DNA from: Pseudoalteromonas rubra
GTDB taxonomy: Bacteria; Pseudomonadota; Gammaproteobacteria; Enterobacterales; Alteromonadaceae
Assembly (NCBI RefSeq): GCF_005887115.1
Contig: NZ_PNCJ01000023.1
Location: forward strand, 1 to 64,000
Direction of reading: 5' to 3'
DNA: 64,000 bases
The position numbers and the translations under genes are program-made. The notes below the pieces were generated by a model. It worked only from the letters and a program-made list of their open reading frames with translations. It was not told the origin of the DNA and did not search any database. Of the stretch, positions 8,750 through 17,570 are shown one piece after another. Within the stretch, counting starts at the first letter, position 1. Each line of letters begins with the position of its first letter.

Positions 8750-9655
8750 TTAGCCTGTTTCAGCCAGTTTATACACTTCTGCTCTGGTAGGGGCCTGTGC
8801 TGTACTATAGCTTGTAAGTTCAACCCCTTCACCAAATACTTCGTGCAACAGGGCTTGATAGTCTTCAGGTGAGCGTTCAGGCGAGTACCTGAATAGCTCT
8901 TTAAGTACTTCTCTTTCTATACCTCTTGTATCCGCTACGTTTAGCAGGGGTTGGCCTGCGTCGACAAAGCCTTTTTCATCTCTGCTTGCCACAACCTGGC
9001 CATCAACGCTGAACACACTGGTCTGTGGCGTTTGTTCAAACATCAGCTTTCTGCGATAGTGTTCTTCGGCTGCAATTTGGTCCGTCAGATACTGGTCACG
9101 ATGGCTTTGCACCTGCTCACGCACAAAGTCTTCATAGGGTTCGCCATAGCGTAGCTCAAACACTTCGCCATTGGTTGGTCCTTTGCCCTCGGCGTAAAAT
9201 TCGACGCGGGCATGGGGGAAGTGTTGGGCAACGAGTTGTTTTATTTTTTCTGGATCTTGACCGGCCTGTTTGAAAATATCGGCCATAGGACCCTGACCGT
9301 ATATGGCGCCGTCATAGTTTTGTGACGCGACCGCTTTGCCTTCCACAAAGATAATGGTACCCACATCTCGTTGCAGGCCCTTTTGGGTATATTGCTGTTC
9401 TAGTTCTTCCGGGCTTCTTTGAGTGATATTAAAATCGGCCAGAAAATTGTGTTCATCTGAAAGCTTGGTAATGTCTTCTGGCTTGAGCAAATAGACCAGG
9501 TTGACCTGTCCGCGTACATCGAAGCCATTGTTTGGTGCATTTACCTGCTCTGGCTGTTGTTCGGATTGCTGTTGTACATAATCTGTGTTTTGTGTCGCTT
9601 TAGTGGGTTTCTGATATGCGTTGTTCACCTGATACGGGTTGGATGTAACTTGCAT
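8750..9655 (-). CDS. Hypothetical protein of unknown family
   Basis: A 301-residue protein starting MQVTSNPYQVNNAYQ. Residues 1-60 are Gln/Asn-rich and probably disordered. The rest contains two related segments: GTIIFVEGKAVASQNYDG and SVFSVDGQVVASRDEKGF. Each is followed by a helical part ending in a QxFPHAxVEF-like or FGEGVELTSY-like strand, so the protein seems to hold an internal duplication. AAAGGAGC precedes the ATG at 9655, which decides this start over a longer frame beginning at 9772. It shows no signal peptide and resembles uncharacterised marine gammaproteobacterial proteins. Confidence 0.65.
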   Translation of the reverse strand: MQVTSNPYQVNNAYQKPTKATQNTDYVQQQSEQQPEQVNAPNNGFDVRGQVNLVYLLKPEDITKLSDEHNFLADFNITQRSPEELEQQYTQKGLQRDVGTIIFVEGKAVASQNYDGAIYGQGPMADIFKQAGQDPEKIKQLVAQHFPHARVEFYAEGKGPTNGEVFELRYGEPYEDFVREQVQSHRDQYLTDQIAAEEHYRRKLMFEQTPQTSVFSVDGQVVASRDEKGFVDAGQPLLNVADTRGIEREVLKELFRYSPERSPEDYQALLHEVFGEGVELTSYSTAQAPTRAEVYKLAETG

Positions 9656-9880
9656 GTTCAGCTCCTTTGATAAAGTTTGAGTTAACGACAAGTGTTCCGG
9701 CACTTGTACTACCTGTTCAGGTAACGCAAGTTGCATACCATAAATTAAAGGGCGTAATGAAGCTGCTGTCACGCAGTAATCAGATTCTTAGGGGAGCGGA
9801 TAGAGTTGGAAGAGCGATAAAAGTGGCAATGGCTTGCCGCTAAGGGGTGATGTCACCGAAGCGGCAAACTGGCTATATGG

Positions 9881-10681
9881 TTAGTCTTTTTGCTGTTTCA
9901 ACAGCGCATCTAACTTGGCCTCGACTCGCTCAATGTCTTCACGTGTAGCCAGAACTTGATCTGGTTTTCCTTCTTCTTCATGCATCACTTGCATAGCGTC
10001 AACTATGATACCGATAAAGAGGTTCAGTACTGCAAAGCTGGTAATAATGATAAAGGGCACGAAGAACAACCAGGATTGCGGAAACAGCTCCATCGTCGGA
10101 CGCACTATGCCCATAGACCAGCTCTCTAAAGTCATGACCTGGAACAGGGTATACGCAGATGCGCCGATGCTGCCAAACCATTCTTGCATATTGGGATCCG
10201 GGTGCTGGCCAAATAGTTTAGTCGTTAGTACCGCAGAGACATAAAACACGATACCCAGTACGCCGATGACTGACGCCATACCCGGTAGTGAGTGGCCCAG
10301 TGCACCAATAACTCGACGCATTTGTGGAACAATAGAAAACAACCGCAAAACCCGTAGAATACGGAAAGCACGCAATACCGATAGCGGGCCACTGGAGGGT
10401 ACCCAGGAAACGGCCACAATAATTAGGTCAAACCAGTTCCAGCCCGACTTGAAAAACTTAAGGCGGTATACCACCAGCTTAAGTACAAGTTCTATGGTAA
10501 AAATCATCAGAATAACAAAATCGATTTTATGCAGGACGGCGGCATTGTCTTTACCAAACTGAGTAGTCTCCAGACCTAAAGTCATGGCATTGAATAAAAT
10601 GACCGCAATCAGAAAGTTTTGAAACCATTGGGCTTCAACGAGTGCCGTCAATTTCGACATAAAGGAAGTAGAGGTTGTCAT
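9881..10681 (-). CDS. Voltage-gated sodium channel of the bacterial Nav family
   Basis: A 266-residue one-domain channel that should assemble as a tetramer in the inner membrane. Six membrane segments are visible. S4 carries the repeated arginines in RAFRILRVLRLF. The pore helix and filter read TLESWSM, the sodium-selective filter of NavAb and NavMs. S6 ends FIGIIVDAMQ. A C-terminal coiled coil (EDIERVEAKLDALLKQQ) matches the tetramerisation coil of these channels. In alkaliphiles such channels support sodium re-entry for pH balance and motility. In this marine cell the exact role is unknown. Confidence 0.95.
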   Translation of the reverse strand: MTTSTSFMSKLTALVEAQWFQNFLIAVILFNAMTLGLETTQFGKDNAAVLHKIDFVILMIFTIELVLKLVVYRLKFFKSGWNWFDLIIVAVSWVPSSGPLSVLRAFRILRVLRLFSIVPQMRRVIGALGHSLPGMASVIGVLGIVFYVSAVLTTKLFGQHPDPNMQEWFGSIGASAYTLFQVMTLESWSMGIVRPTMELFPQSWLFFVPFIIITSFAVLNLFIGIIVDAMQVMHEEEGKPDQVLATREDIERVEAKLDALLKQQKD

Positions 10682-10970
10682 GGCTCTTTTTTAGGTAATT
10701 TTAAAAGTAAATTATGATGTAGGGAAAAAGCGATTTTTTCAAGGTTTCTGGTTGTGGAGAACACATAAAAATCAAACTAAATCGGTTTAGAGACGATTTT
10801 TCCCCACTTGAAACTCAGCTTGAAATCAATGTATTCACTTGTTGACTGGTGTGGTATGAATACCTGGCTATCTGTTTCTTCAACTTGCAAGACATAACAA
10901 TCCATCGGTAACTCAGTTATTATAAGCCACTTGTACCGCTACGGGTAATTTAAACAGGATGGTTTATTCC

Positions 10971-11792
10971 ATGAACTCACTACTTAAAATAGTTACGCGC
11001 ATTTTCTTCTGTAGTTTGGCAATGACTTTGGTTGCCTGTGGTGGCGGCTCGGACGCTGGGGCGACACAGTTGGAGTCGCCTGCTCAATCTTTTATGCCAG
11101 GCGAGCGACTGCAACTTGAAGCGATTTCCTCGACCTATACAGGGGTGTCATATCCGTTAAACATTTACCTGCCACAGAATCGTAACGCGAACAAAACGTA
11201 CCCTGTGATTTACACACTGGATGCTGAATGGCGTTTTGAAACGATTGCCGATAGCCTGGATAAAAATAAGATGGAAGTGATTCTGGTCGGTGTGGAAAAT
11301 TACGTAGATGAAGGTTATCAACATAGAGAAAGCTACTCACAGTGGCCCCTGGCAGAAGATTACTTTGCTTTTATTAGAAAAGAACTTGCGCCGTATATAG
11401 AAACCCAATATCCAGTCAATCAAGCTGATCGGACAATTATAGGACATTCTAATACTGGTTTGTTTGTGGGCTTGGCTTTGCTAATGGATGATCCTCAGCA
11501 GCCATTTTTCCACCGTCATGTATCATTTGATGGCAGCTTCTGGGCGCATACCGAGTTAACCTCCCAGCTGGTTGATGACAGGCGAGCGCTAAACCAGACT
11601 TTAAAGAGTCGCACTATTTTGGTTGGTGCCAATGGCCGAGTTGGCAATGTCGTCTATGTGCGTAAATTCGACGACTGGCTTGAACGCGCAAACTTCTCAC
11701 AGCTGGATCTTACTTACCTAGAGTATGAACAAGAGCATATTCCTGTGGTTGCACATGCGGTTGATGAAGTACTCACTACTTTGTATCGATAG
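10971..11792 (+). CDS. Lipoprotein alpha/beta hydrolase, esterase D-like
   Basis: A 273-residue protein with a lipobox (TLVACGGG) after a hydrophobic leader, so a lipid-anchored exported protein. The rest matches the putative esterase/esterase D family: YPLNIYLP, then YPVIYTLD, then the nucleophile region TIIGHSNTGLF. The usual GxSxG elbow is altered to GHSNT, although the serine remains. A candidate catalytic His is in EHIPVVAHA near the C-terminus. In relatives the substrates are esters, including siderophores, but nothing here fixes it. The start at 10971 (MNSLLK) gives the best signal sequence; a longer frame begins four codons upstream. Confidence 0.75.
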   Translation: MNSLLKIVTRIFFCSLAMTLVACGGGSDAGATQLESPAQSFMPGERLQLEAISSTYTGVSYPLNIYLPQNRNANKTYPVIYTLDAEWRFETIADSLDKNKMEVILVGVENYVDEGYQHRESYSQWPLAEDYFAFIRKELAPYIETQYPVNQADRTIIGHSNTGLFVGLALLMDDPQQPFFHRHVSFDGSFWAHTELTSQLVDDRRALNQTLKSRTILVGANGRVGNVVYVRKFDDWLERANFSQLDLTYLEYEQEHIPVVAHAVDEVLTTLYR

Positions 11793-11895
11793 CAACCAGG
11801 TGTAAGGACAAAGTTACTGTCATTTCACTGTGTCGAACGGGCATATAAATGCGCCATAATTTCATTTTAAGATTATGATTTAAAAAGAAATAGGA

Positions 11896-12393
11896 ATGAG
11901 TATAAAACTAGACAATGTGTTTTGTGAACAATTAATGCGCAAGGCTGATGAAAGCCCCAGAAAACGCAGTCATTACAATTTACATCAGGCTTTGGATGAG
12001 CCTGTACAAAGATTAGCAATTGCATTGAAAAAAGGTACTTACGTTCGCCCACATCATCACCCCCAATGCAATAAGTGGGAGCTATTACTGGCACTCAGAG
12101 GCAGTGTTATGTTTGTATTCTTCAATGAAGAGGGAGTAATACAGGAAAAGCTTATATTGGGCCCGGGGGATGCCCTCAGTGGGATTGAGATCCAGCCTGA
12201 TACTTGGCACATGATATACCCATTGACTGATCATGCCATTATTCTGGAGGTAAAAGAGGGTCCTTATACACCTTCGGCTGAAAGTGACTTCGCCCAATGG
12301 GCACCTGTTGAGGGCAGTGCACAGGTCGAGCACTTTTTAAATTGGGTGGACACGGCTTCCGTGGGTCAATCATACACATTGGCTCAATATTAA
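11896..12393 (+). CDS. WbuC-family cupin protein
   Basis: A 165-residue protein matching the WbuC cupin-fold metalloprotein family. The N-terminal signature is SPRKRSHYNLHQ. The metal-binding strand is GTYVRPHHHPQCNKWE, with three histidines and a glutamate. The second cupin motif is PDTWHMIYPL. WbuC members often sit in O-antigen loci, but here there are no glycan genes, so the role is unknown. It stands alone between the esterase and LysE genes; AAATAGGA precedes the ATG. Confidence 0.85.
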   Translation: MSIKLDNVFCEQLMRKADESPRKRSHYNLHQALDEPVQRLAIALKKGTYVRPHHHPQCNKWELLLALRGSVMFVFFNEEGVIQEKLILGPGDALSGIEIQPDTWHMIYPLTDHAIILEVKEGPYTPSAESDFAQWAPVEGSAQVEHFLNWVDTASVGQSYTLAQY

Positions 12394-12585
12394 GCCGGGT
12401 CTGTATCACTGCATCTGACAATACAAGTTGGTTAATACAATCGTGAAACACCGCCACTTAATGGATAACAGACAATCAATGTAGCGCTTGCGTATTGGAT
12501 ACGTCTGGCAGATAAAATGAAGATATCAGAGGCACAAAGGCAGAGGTGAGACTTCCCCCTCGGTACACCCACTCAAGGAGATAAC

Positions 12586-13203
12586 ATGACATTGTGGCAG
12601 CTACTATTCTTTATTCCTGCCTGTTTTGCCCTCAATATGGCGCCAGGCCCCAATAATTTACTGAGTATGAATAATGCGCGTTGTTTCGGGTTCAGAACAG
12701 CGGTTATTGCAGGTGGTGGACGGATAGCCGCTTTTGCAATCATGATAGCTCTGGTTGCATCTGGTCTGGCCGTGGTTTTGTATGCTTCTGAAACCCTGTT
12801 CTTCACCATTAAAGTGGCGGGTGCCGCTTATTTGCTCTGGCTTGCCATTGCACTTTGGCGATCAGAAGTCAGTCCGTTAGCTGAAGTGAGTCGTGAAAAG
12901 AGTCGCTTTAGACTGGCAAGACAAGAGTTCCTGCTGGCGGCGGGTAACCCAAAAGCGATTTTGATTTTTACCGCATTTTTACCTCAGTTTGTTGATAATG
13001 CAGGAAATGTACGAGAGCAGCTTTTCTCTCTTGGCAGCACTTTTCTGCTACTTGAATTATGCGCCATCTCTATCTATGCCCTGTTTGGCTTATATCTGAG
13101 GCAATGGTTTTCTAAGCCGCACATGGTGAAGCGTTTCAACCGGGCATGCGCGGCATTTCTGGCGGTATCTGGAATAAATTTACTGTTTAGCAGGCAGTCT
13201 TAA
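12586..13203 (+). CDS. LysE/RhtB-family amino-acid exporter
   Basis: A 205-residue inner-membrane protein with about six hydrophobic segments. The family signature NMAPGPNNLL is followed by FGFRTAVIAGGG, and AAGNPKAILIFTAFLPQFV in the middle matches LysE translocators. It probably exports an amino acid or homoserine lactone-like compound driven by the proton gradient. The substrate cannot be inferred. AAGGAG precedes the ATG. It appears monocistronic. Confidence 0.9.
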   Translation: MTLWQLLFFIPACFALNMAPGPNNLLSMNNARCFGFRTAVIAGGGRIAAFAIMIALVASGLAVVLYASETLFFTIKVAGAAYLLWLAIALWRSEVSPLAEVSREKSRFRLARQEFLLAAGNPKAILIFTAFLPQFVDNAGNVREQLFSLGSTFLLLELCAISIYALFGLYLRQWFSKPHMVKRFNRACAAFLAVSGINLLFSRQS

Positions 13204-13216
13204 TTCATCATAAAAA

Positions 13217-13465
13217 TCAAATACTAAAATAGGCGTCCAGGCGCTTAGATTTAACTGAGCGTTTGGTCATGAAGATGGCCAGCTCAGCGACCCCAACGGC
13301 CAGCAATGTTGCACTGAATTTAAAAATCATAAATGGGGTAAATGCGAGGATCAGCGCCATGTTGATGAGGCAAAGGACGGCAACTAACCACACAATCGCA
13401 AGCAGCTGGGTTTGGCTTCTATTTATTATTTCTGGTATTTGCATTGTTTTTAATATGGTCAGCAT
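13217..13465 (-). CDS. Small membrane protein, two membrane segments
   Basis: An 82-residue protein with two hydrophobic helices (residues about 20-43 and 46-66) and a basic C-terminal tail (KRSVKSKRL). AGGAG lies 6 bases before the ATG, which supports translation. It is convergent with the LysE gene, with only 13 bases between stops. No family is recognised. Confidence 0.6.
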   Translation of the reverse strand: MLTILKTMQIPEIINRSQTQLLAIVWLVAVLCLINMALILAFTPFMIFKFSATLLAVGVAELAIFMTKRSVKSKRLDAYFSI

Positions 13466-13705
13466 AAGTATCTCCTGATTATTGTGTGAGAAAATTTGTA
13501 TTTCATGGAAGTTAGTCGCAGCACGCTGGTGGTTTTTACAAATAATTTTATCTATTCTGCATCGTTTTATTTATCACTTTGATTCTTAAGTACTTTTGAT
13601 TTTTATTCTAGTTATTAAATGATAGTGAATGAAAGCATTTGAATTTTTTGTAATGAATGTAAATTTGCGCCGACTAACAGAGCAGAATCAATACCAGGAA
13701 TCGTT

Positions 13706-13875
13706 ATGAAAAGCCTAAAATGCTGTGTACGGCCTTGTGTCTGCCTATGTGCCAGAGTGCATTTGCGAGTAATGTGATCCCGTTTAGCCAGATAAATGTG
13801 GTTGATGTTCGTCAAGGTGATGTTCTTAATAATGAGTTTATTGTAATAAACACCAAGTCATATCGACTAGTATAG
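13706..13875 (+). pseudogene. Small secreted-protein gene with an apparent frameshift in its signal peptide
   Basis: AGGAA sits 6 bases before an ATG at 13706 that encodes MKSLK and then leaves frame. Shifting by one base at the AAAA run (13717-13720) gives a clear signal peptide ending SAFA and a short mature chain beginning SNVIPFSQINVV, stopping at 13875. An internal ATG at 13720 would also read this frame (51 residues) but lacks a ribosome binding site. Either a base is missing from the homopolymer (mutation or sequencing error) or the internal start is used. The next gene is an ECF sigma factor. Confidence 0.5.
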
Positions 13876-13890
13876 GCAAGTTTATAGTGA

Positions 13891-14409
13891 GTGGAGCAGT
13901 ATGCAGTGACTGAGCACATCAAGGAGCAGGACAGGTCGCACATTGTTGAGACGTTTTGGCCGCAGATCAGGCGTGCGGCGAAGGGTTATGAGCAGCGCTC
14001 GGCGTTGTGTGAGGAGTTGTCTCAGGATATGGCCTTTGCGCTTTGGCGGGCACTGGGCAACTTTGACGGGCAATGTAAGTTAAACACTTATGTGTATCGG
14101 GTGATCCACAATGTAGCGGTTGATCATATTCGCAAGTACAGCAGGCAAAAGGAAGATGAATTGGCTGAGGAGCAGGTTCATAGCGCTGATTCACCAGAAG
14201 TAAACATGCAACAACAGCAACAACAACAGCGGCTGGAAAGGGCTATTCAGCAGCTTCCTTTGAGTCACAGGCAGGTGATGATGCTAAAACTGGAAGGAAT
14301 TGATACGGCTGAGATCAGTGATGTGCTGGGGATCAGCGAAGCTAACGTAGGGGTCCGACTGCATCGTGCCAAAGCGCAACTCACAGAGCAACTAATGGAG
14401 AAAAACTAA
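13891..14409 (+). CDS. ECF-type RNA polymerase sigma factor
   Basis: A sigma-70 family protein of about 172 residues. Region 2 covers LCEELSQDMAFALWRALGNF and LNTYVYRVIHNVAVDHIRK. A glutamine run (seven Gln from CAA/CAG repeats near 14210-14230) forms the linker. Region 4 has LPLSHRQVMMLKLEGIDTAE and ISEANVGVRLHRAKAQL. The frame opens with GTG at 13891; a GTG at 13906 with GGAG upstream is also possible. Its stop overlaps the start of the next gene (TAATG), which encodes a likely membrane anti-sigma partner. Confidence 0.9.
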   Translation: MEQYAVTEHIKEQDRSHIVETFWPQIRRAAKGYEQRSALCEELSQDMAFALWRALGNFDGQCKLNTYVYRVIHNVAVDHIRKYSRQKEDELAEEQVHSADSPEVNMQQQQQQQRLERAIQQLPLSHRQVMMLKLEGIDTAEISDVLGISEANVGVRLHRAKAQLTEQLMEKN

Positions 14410-14957
14410 TGGATAATCATGATTTTTCGGATTTGGCGCAGCTTTGGCAGTCGACGCCTGCATCCCCACCACCAACATTGGAAAAATGCATTCAGCGTCA
14501 TAAAAAGCAGCAGCTTCGACTCTTTTTTGGTATCGCTCTTGAAACACTTATCATGTTGTCAGTGAGCGCTTGGTTTGTGCAGGCACTACAAGAGAGTGCA
14601 CCTTTAGTCACTCAATTTTGGCTTGGTTTTGGCTGCTTTTGGGGGGCGAGCATGTACGTACTGGTGAATAGAAGTCGCATAACCAGTTTACGCATTTTAA
14701 AAAATCAGCAGCTCTCACAGTCACTGGAAGCGCATCAGCAGCTGCTCAGACAGGAGCTCAGGCGCTGGGATCTAAGCATAAAAGCCACTTTGCTATTTGC
14801 GCTGGTACTCGTGCTTTTGATTCTGGTTCAGTACGCGATGAGCTCGATATTGTTGTCTAATGGCCTGCTAGGCTTGCTGGTAGTGGCCGTCCTGTTACCT
14901 GTTTTTAAGGTCAAAAAACGCCGGGCACAGCAGGTATTGAAAACGCTGAGTGAGTAA
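14409..14957 (+). CDS. Membrane protein, probable anti-sigma partner
   Basis: A 182-residue protein with a cytoplasmic N-terminal part of about 45 residues and four hydrophobic segments in two pairs (about 45-68, 70-88, 128-150, 152-168). It overlaps the ECF sigma gene by one base, so the two are translationally coupled. Position and architecture suggest it holds the sigma factor at the membrane. There is no zinc-finger anti-sigma motif, so the role is inferred from context only. Confidence 0.65.
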   Translation: MDNHDFSDLAQLWQSTPASPPPTLEKCIQRHKKQQLRLFFGIALETLIMLSVSAWFVQALQESAPLVTQFWLGFGCFWGASMYVLVNRSRITSLRILKNQQLSQSLEAHQQLLRQELRRWDLSIKATLLFALVLVLLILVQYAMSSILLSNGLLGLLVVAVLLPVFKVKKRRAQQVLKTLSE

Positions 14958-14973
14958 TTACTCTGTGTTTTTT

Positions 14974-15642
14974 TCAATTAAATTGCATGTTCTCTGTTCT
15001 AAACTCACTTACAAGCTTGGTGTGGTTATTGTGTGAATTCGCCAGCTCTGCCGATTGAATCGTTGTGGCTATCAGCGCTTCAAACAGGGCTAGCTGTCCA
15101 GCGGGTATCAATTGATTTTGTATGGCTTTTCGCTTGTTTGAGTCAAACAACCGCTCGGCTAGCCAACCAATTAAATACATCAACGAAAGACAGCCACCGG
15201 CAGTTGCTATATTACCTTCTATTACGAGTGGTGTGTCCTGAACATTGCCGCCCAAGCTTTGCAGGGCAGTCTTAGCATCTGGGTTTGTTGTCAAAGGCTT
15301 GCCCTTTAGTAAACCGAGCTCATGAAGGATGAATGAACCCGCACAAATCGAACCAATGAGTTGCTTATTTGGATCAAGATTCAATGCTGACATAAACTCG
15401 GCATTCTTCATGGCCGCTGGAATACCGCGCTTACCACTTGTGATAAGTACGGCATCTTGATCCGCCACTGCTGAAACGTGTCCGTCCGTTTTGACTTTTA
15501 TTGCAAGGTGAGAGTGATGTTCAGGCTTGGTACCAAGTATGCTAACCGTCCAGCTATCGGCTGCTCGGCCAAGCAAGTCATACATAAGAAAGAAATCCAC
15601 ATCCGTGAAATCATCAAACAAAACAATTCCGACCTTAAACAT
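14974..15642 (-). CDS. DJ-1/PfpI-family protein
   Basis: A 222-residue protein of the DJ-1/PfpI class I glutamine-amidotransferase-like superfamily. It starts MFKVGIVLFDDFTDVDFF. The nucleophile elbow is GSICAGSFIL with the reactive cysteine. TTNPDA and ATAGGCLSLMYL follow. It is closest in layout to the isonitrile-hydratase/transcription-regulator-like group but lacks an AraC domain. AAAGGAGGA lies just before the ATG at 15642, which rejects a longer frame from 15660. It is probably co-transcribed with the upstream 4-TM protein gene. Confidence 0.85.
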   Translation of the reverse strand: MFKVGIVLFDDFTDVDFFLMYDLLGRAADSWTVSILGTKPEHHSHLAIKVKTDGHVSAVADQDAVLITSGKRGIPAAMKNAEFMSALNLDPNKQLIGSICAGSFILHELGLLKGKPLTTNPDAKTALQSLGGNVQDTPLVIEGNIATAGGCLSLMYLIGWLAERLFDSNKRKAIQNQLIPAGQLALFEALIATTIQSAELANSHNNHTKLVSEFRTENMQFN

Positions 15643-15667
15643 AGTATTCCTCCTTTGCATTACTTGG

Positions 15668-16078
15668 TTACGTGTTGACTAGCCATGCCGCTGTCACAAA
15701 GCAAGCTGAAGCGATTAAAATACCTGTGAACGGTACTTTAAACCAATATTTTACTGCCAATAGTAAGTAACTAATGCTTACAACCGATGGCAGAACTGAA
15801 AACCATATTGTGTCTGAGATAATATCAAAGTGGCTGATACACAAAGGAATGTAAAAGGCTGCAAATAACAACGCACCAAGGCTATGACTCGCGTTAAACC
15901 CGACCCAGGCTTGCCACATATTGGTTTGTTTTGTGATTCTGGGAGGGGTATTAAGCATGGCTTCTTTCACTTCCAGATTGCGGGGGTCGAACTTATCAGA
16001 GAAGCAGGTGTAAGCCAGGTGAATTAACCCCAGAAGGCCAAAAATTGATGCACCTACAATGAATAATGTTTTTTCCAT
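15668..16078 (-). CDS. Four-helix membrane protein of unknown function
   Basis: A 136-residue inner-membrane protein with four hydrophobic segments: residues 4-24, 55-75, 85-105 and 112-134. A conserved-looking loop between helices 1 and 2 carries TPPRITKQTNMWQAWVGFNASHS. Such proteins occur in many proteobacteria without known function. AGGGA precedes the ATG at 16078, so the extra 13 codons upstream are rejected. It lies 25 bases ahead of the DJ-1 gene and the two probably form an operon. Confidence 0.7.
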   Translation of the reverse strand: MEKTLFIVGASIFGLLGLIHLAYTCFSDKFDPRNLEVKEAMLNTPPRITKQTNMWQAWVGFNASHSLGALLFAAFYIPLCISHFDIISDTIWFSVLPSVVSISYLLLAVKYWFKVPFTGILIASACFVTAAWLVNT

Positions 16079-16135
16079 AATTTTTTCCCTGGCGCATCGC
16101 GCCTCACTCTGAGGCATCCCCAGAAATTAGATTTA

Positions 16136-16259
16136 AAGTCATGTGATGTACGCGTGCGGCATTGTTCTAACTTAATTCGCTAAAAGCTAATTAGATAACA
16201 ACACCATTTATGACTCTGGCATAGTACACGACAAGTTCAGAAAAAATTGTCCCTAAATT
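16136..16259. repeat. Degenerate copy of an approx. 125-bp palindromic repeat
   Basis: Similar in order and spacing to 17571-17693: both begin near TGTGATG-ACACGT-like sequence, hold a central AATT-TTCG-TAAAA-AATTAGATAA hairpin core, and end AGAAAAAA-TG-CCCTAAATT. This copy's central palindrome is decayed. It lies upstream of the 15668-16078 gene. Confidence 0.5.
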
Positions 16260-16364
16260 AATAGTTGTGTACTTGGGTGTTTGAAATCCCCGTCGGGACA
16301 ACAATTTTAGGGTGGGTGTCTTTCAAAAACGTTTTCAAGTCAACGTCTTAACGCCCATTTAAGT

Positions 16365-16652
16365 TCAATCCCCATCAGGTATTTCAGCGAACTTACCTGA
16401 TATTTTTTGACCTCTAATCTTATTTGAGTACCAATAGTAAAATGGAAACCCAAGTGTTCCAGACAAAGTTCCGCCAAGTGCTGAGGTAATGGGAGTAACA
16501 ACTAAACCCACTATAGCCTGTTCAGGCTGTCCTGATTGCATTGCCGTGATAAAAACTAAAACCGCGCCGAGCAAGCCAGCACCAAACCCCAGAGTGGCGG
16601 ATATAGTGAGCACAGAAAGAAAGTCTAATTGGCTTCTAAAGCGTCTCTTCAT
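16365..16652 (-). CDS. Small membrane protein
   Basis: A 95-residue protein with two long hydrophobic, Gly-rich helices (about 10-40 and 50-75) and a charged C-terminal tail (GKFAEIPDGD). The central part, VTPITSALGGTLSGTLGFPF, resembles small MotA/TolQ-like or flippase-like fragments, but no family is assigned. The start at 16652 has GGAA upstream; the frame extends ten codons further without a better site. Confidence 0.5.
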   Translation of the reverse strand: MKRRFRSQLDFLSVLTISATLGFGAGLLGAVLVFITAMQSGQPEQAIVGLVVTPITSALGGTLSGTLGFPFYYWYSNKIRGQKISGKFAEIPDGD

Positions 16653-16746
16653 AAATATTTCCAGCAACAGAATGATTAGCAAATTGAGAATAATGTACGC
16701 GTTTTAGTAACTTGTTACCAGTGCCTATTTATCCAAGGTCTGGGTT

Positions 16747-17275
16747 TTATTTTTTACGTGAAAACATCATGTTGCGAACAAACACATAAGTGTACAAGCC
16801 AATAATCGCCAGAAGCATAAAACTCATCACTAAAGGCCAATCTACTAAAAAGGATGAATAGGGCTTTTCTATATGATGAGGCGATGGGGCGTAGCCACTG
16901 CCAAAGTAACCTTGAATGACAGCCAACGCTTTATCATGATCCAAACCACAGTAACTATTTGGCATTTCTAATGGACCATTTGCTTCTATTCGATTGGTAA
17001 ACAGCAATGAACGGTTGGTGCCGCCGCTGACGTAAATATGTTCCCCGACAACACCTTTCCATACGTTCAGCACTTTATGTTTTGTGGTGCTTGTGTCTGT
17101 TGGCTCGCCCGGCGCAACCAAAGCAACTATTTCACTTGCCTGTATTTGACCTATTACTAATTCTTTAAAGGCGGCGTCTGATTCAATTTTTTCACACAAT
17201 AGAGAGTGCTTTGGCATCAATACAAATCAGAACACATAACAAAGTAGAATAAATTGAAACCAGAACTTTTTTCAT
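16747..17275 (-). pseudogene. Exported protein gene with frameshift after the signal peptide
   Basis: An ATG at 17275 starts a textbook signal peptide (MKKVLVSIYSTLLCVLICID then AKA) but meets a stop after 27 codons. A different frame then continues from about 17215 with LCEKIESDAAFKELV and runs 150 residues to a C-terminal membrane helix and the tail FSRKK at 16747. Joined, they would make a typical exported, C-terminally anchored protein. The middle, KHKVLNVWKGVVGEHIYVSGG, resembles proteins with an N-terminal TIMP/NTR-like beta domain. The ATG overlaps the stop of the upstream gene (TAATG), supporting it as the original start. Confidence 0.55.
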
Positions 17276-17490
17276 TAGCGAAACTTTATGTATTGTCTTT
17301 GCCAAGACTTCTTACCACAAAAAAGTAATAAGATAGATACCCAACCCATGAAAACATAAAGGAGAGTAAACACCATACAATTTTTTGGGTCCTGGAAGTT
17401 TGTTTCGAAAACAAAAGCCATTAAGACTGGCAAAATGGTAATACTAAATAACACAGGAGTTATTAGTAATTGCCAAACACTGATACCCAA
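17275..17490 (-). CDS. Small membrane protein, two membrane segments
   Basis: A 71-residue protein with two hydrophobic helices (5-28 and 38-57) and a basic C-terminal end (KKSWQRQYIKFR). AAGGAGAT precedes the ATG. Its stop codon overlaps the start of the next gene in TAATG, so the two were translated as a coupled pair. No family is recognised. Confidence 0.55.
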   Translation of the reverse strand: MGISVWQLLITPVLFSITILPVLMAFVFETNFQDPKNCMVFTLLYVFMGWVSILLLFCGKKSWQRQYIKFR

Positions 17491-17570
17491 AAAGATCTCC
17501 TTAACTTAGATTTTTACGTAAACACATAACACCGATTTTTGAGAACCCCCCCCCAGATATTCATACGTAA

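Noticed and set aside
14208..14232. CAA/CAG repeat as a regulatory microsatellite
   Set aside because: It lies in frame in the linker of the ECF sigma factor and encodes a glutamine run; length change would be in frame, so no switch is implied.
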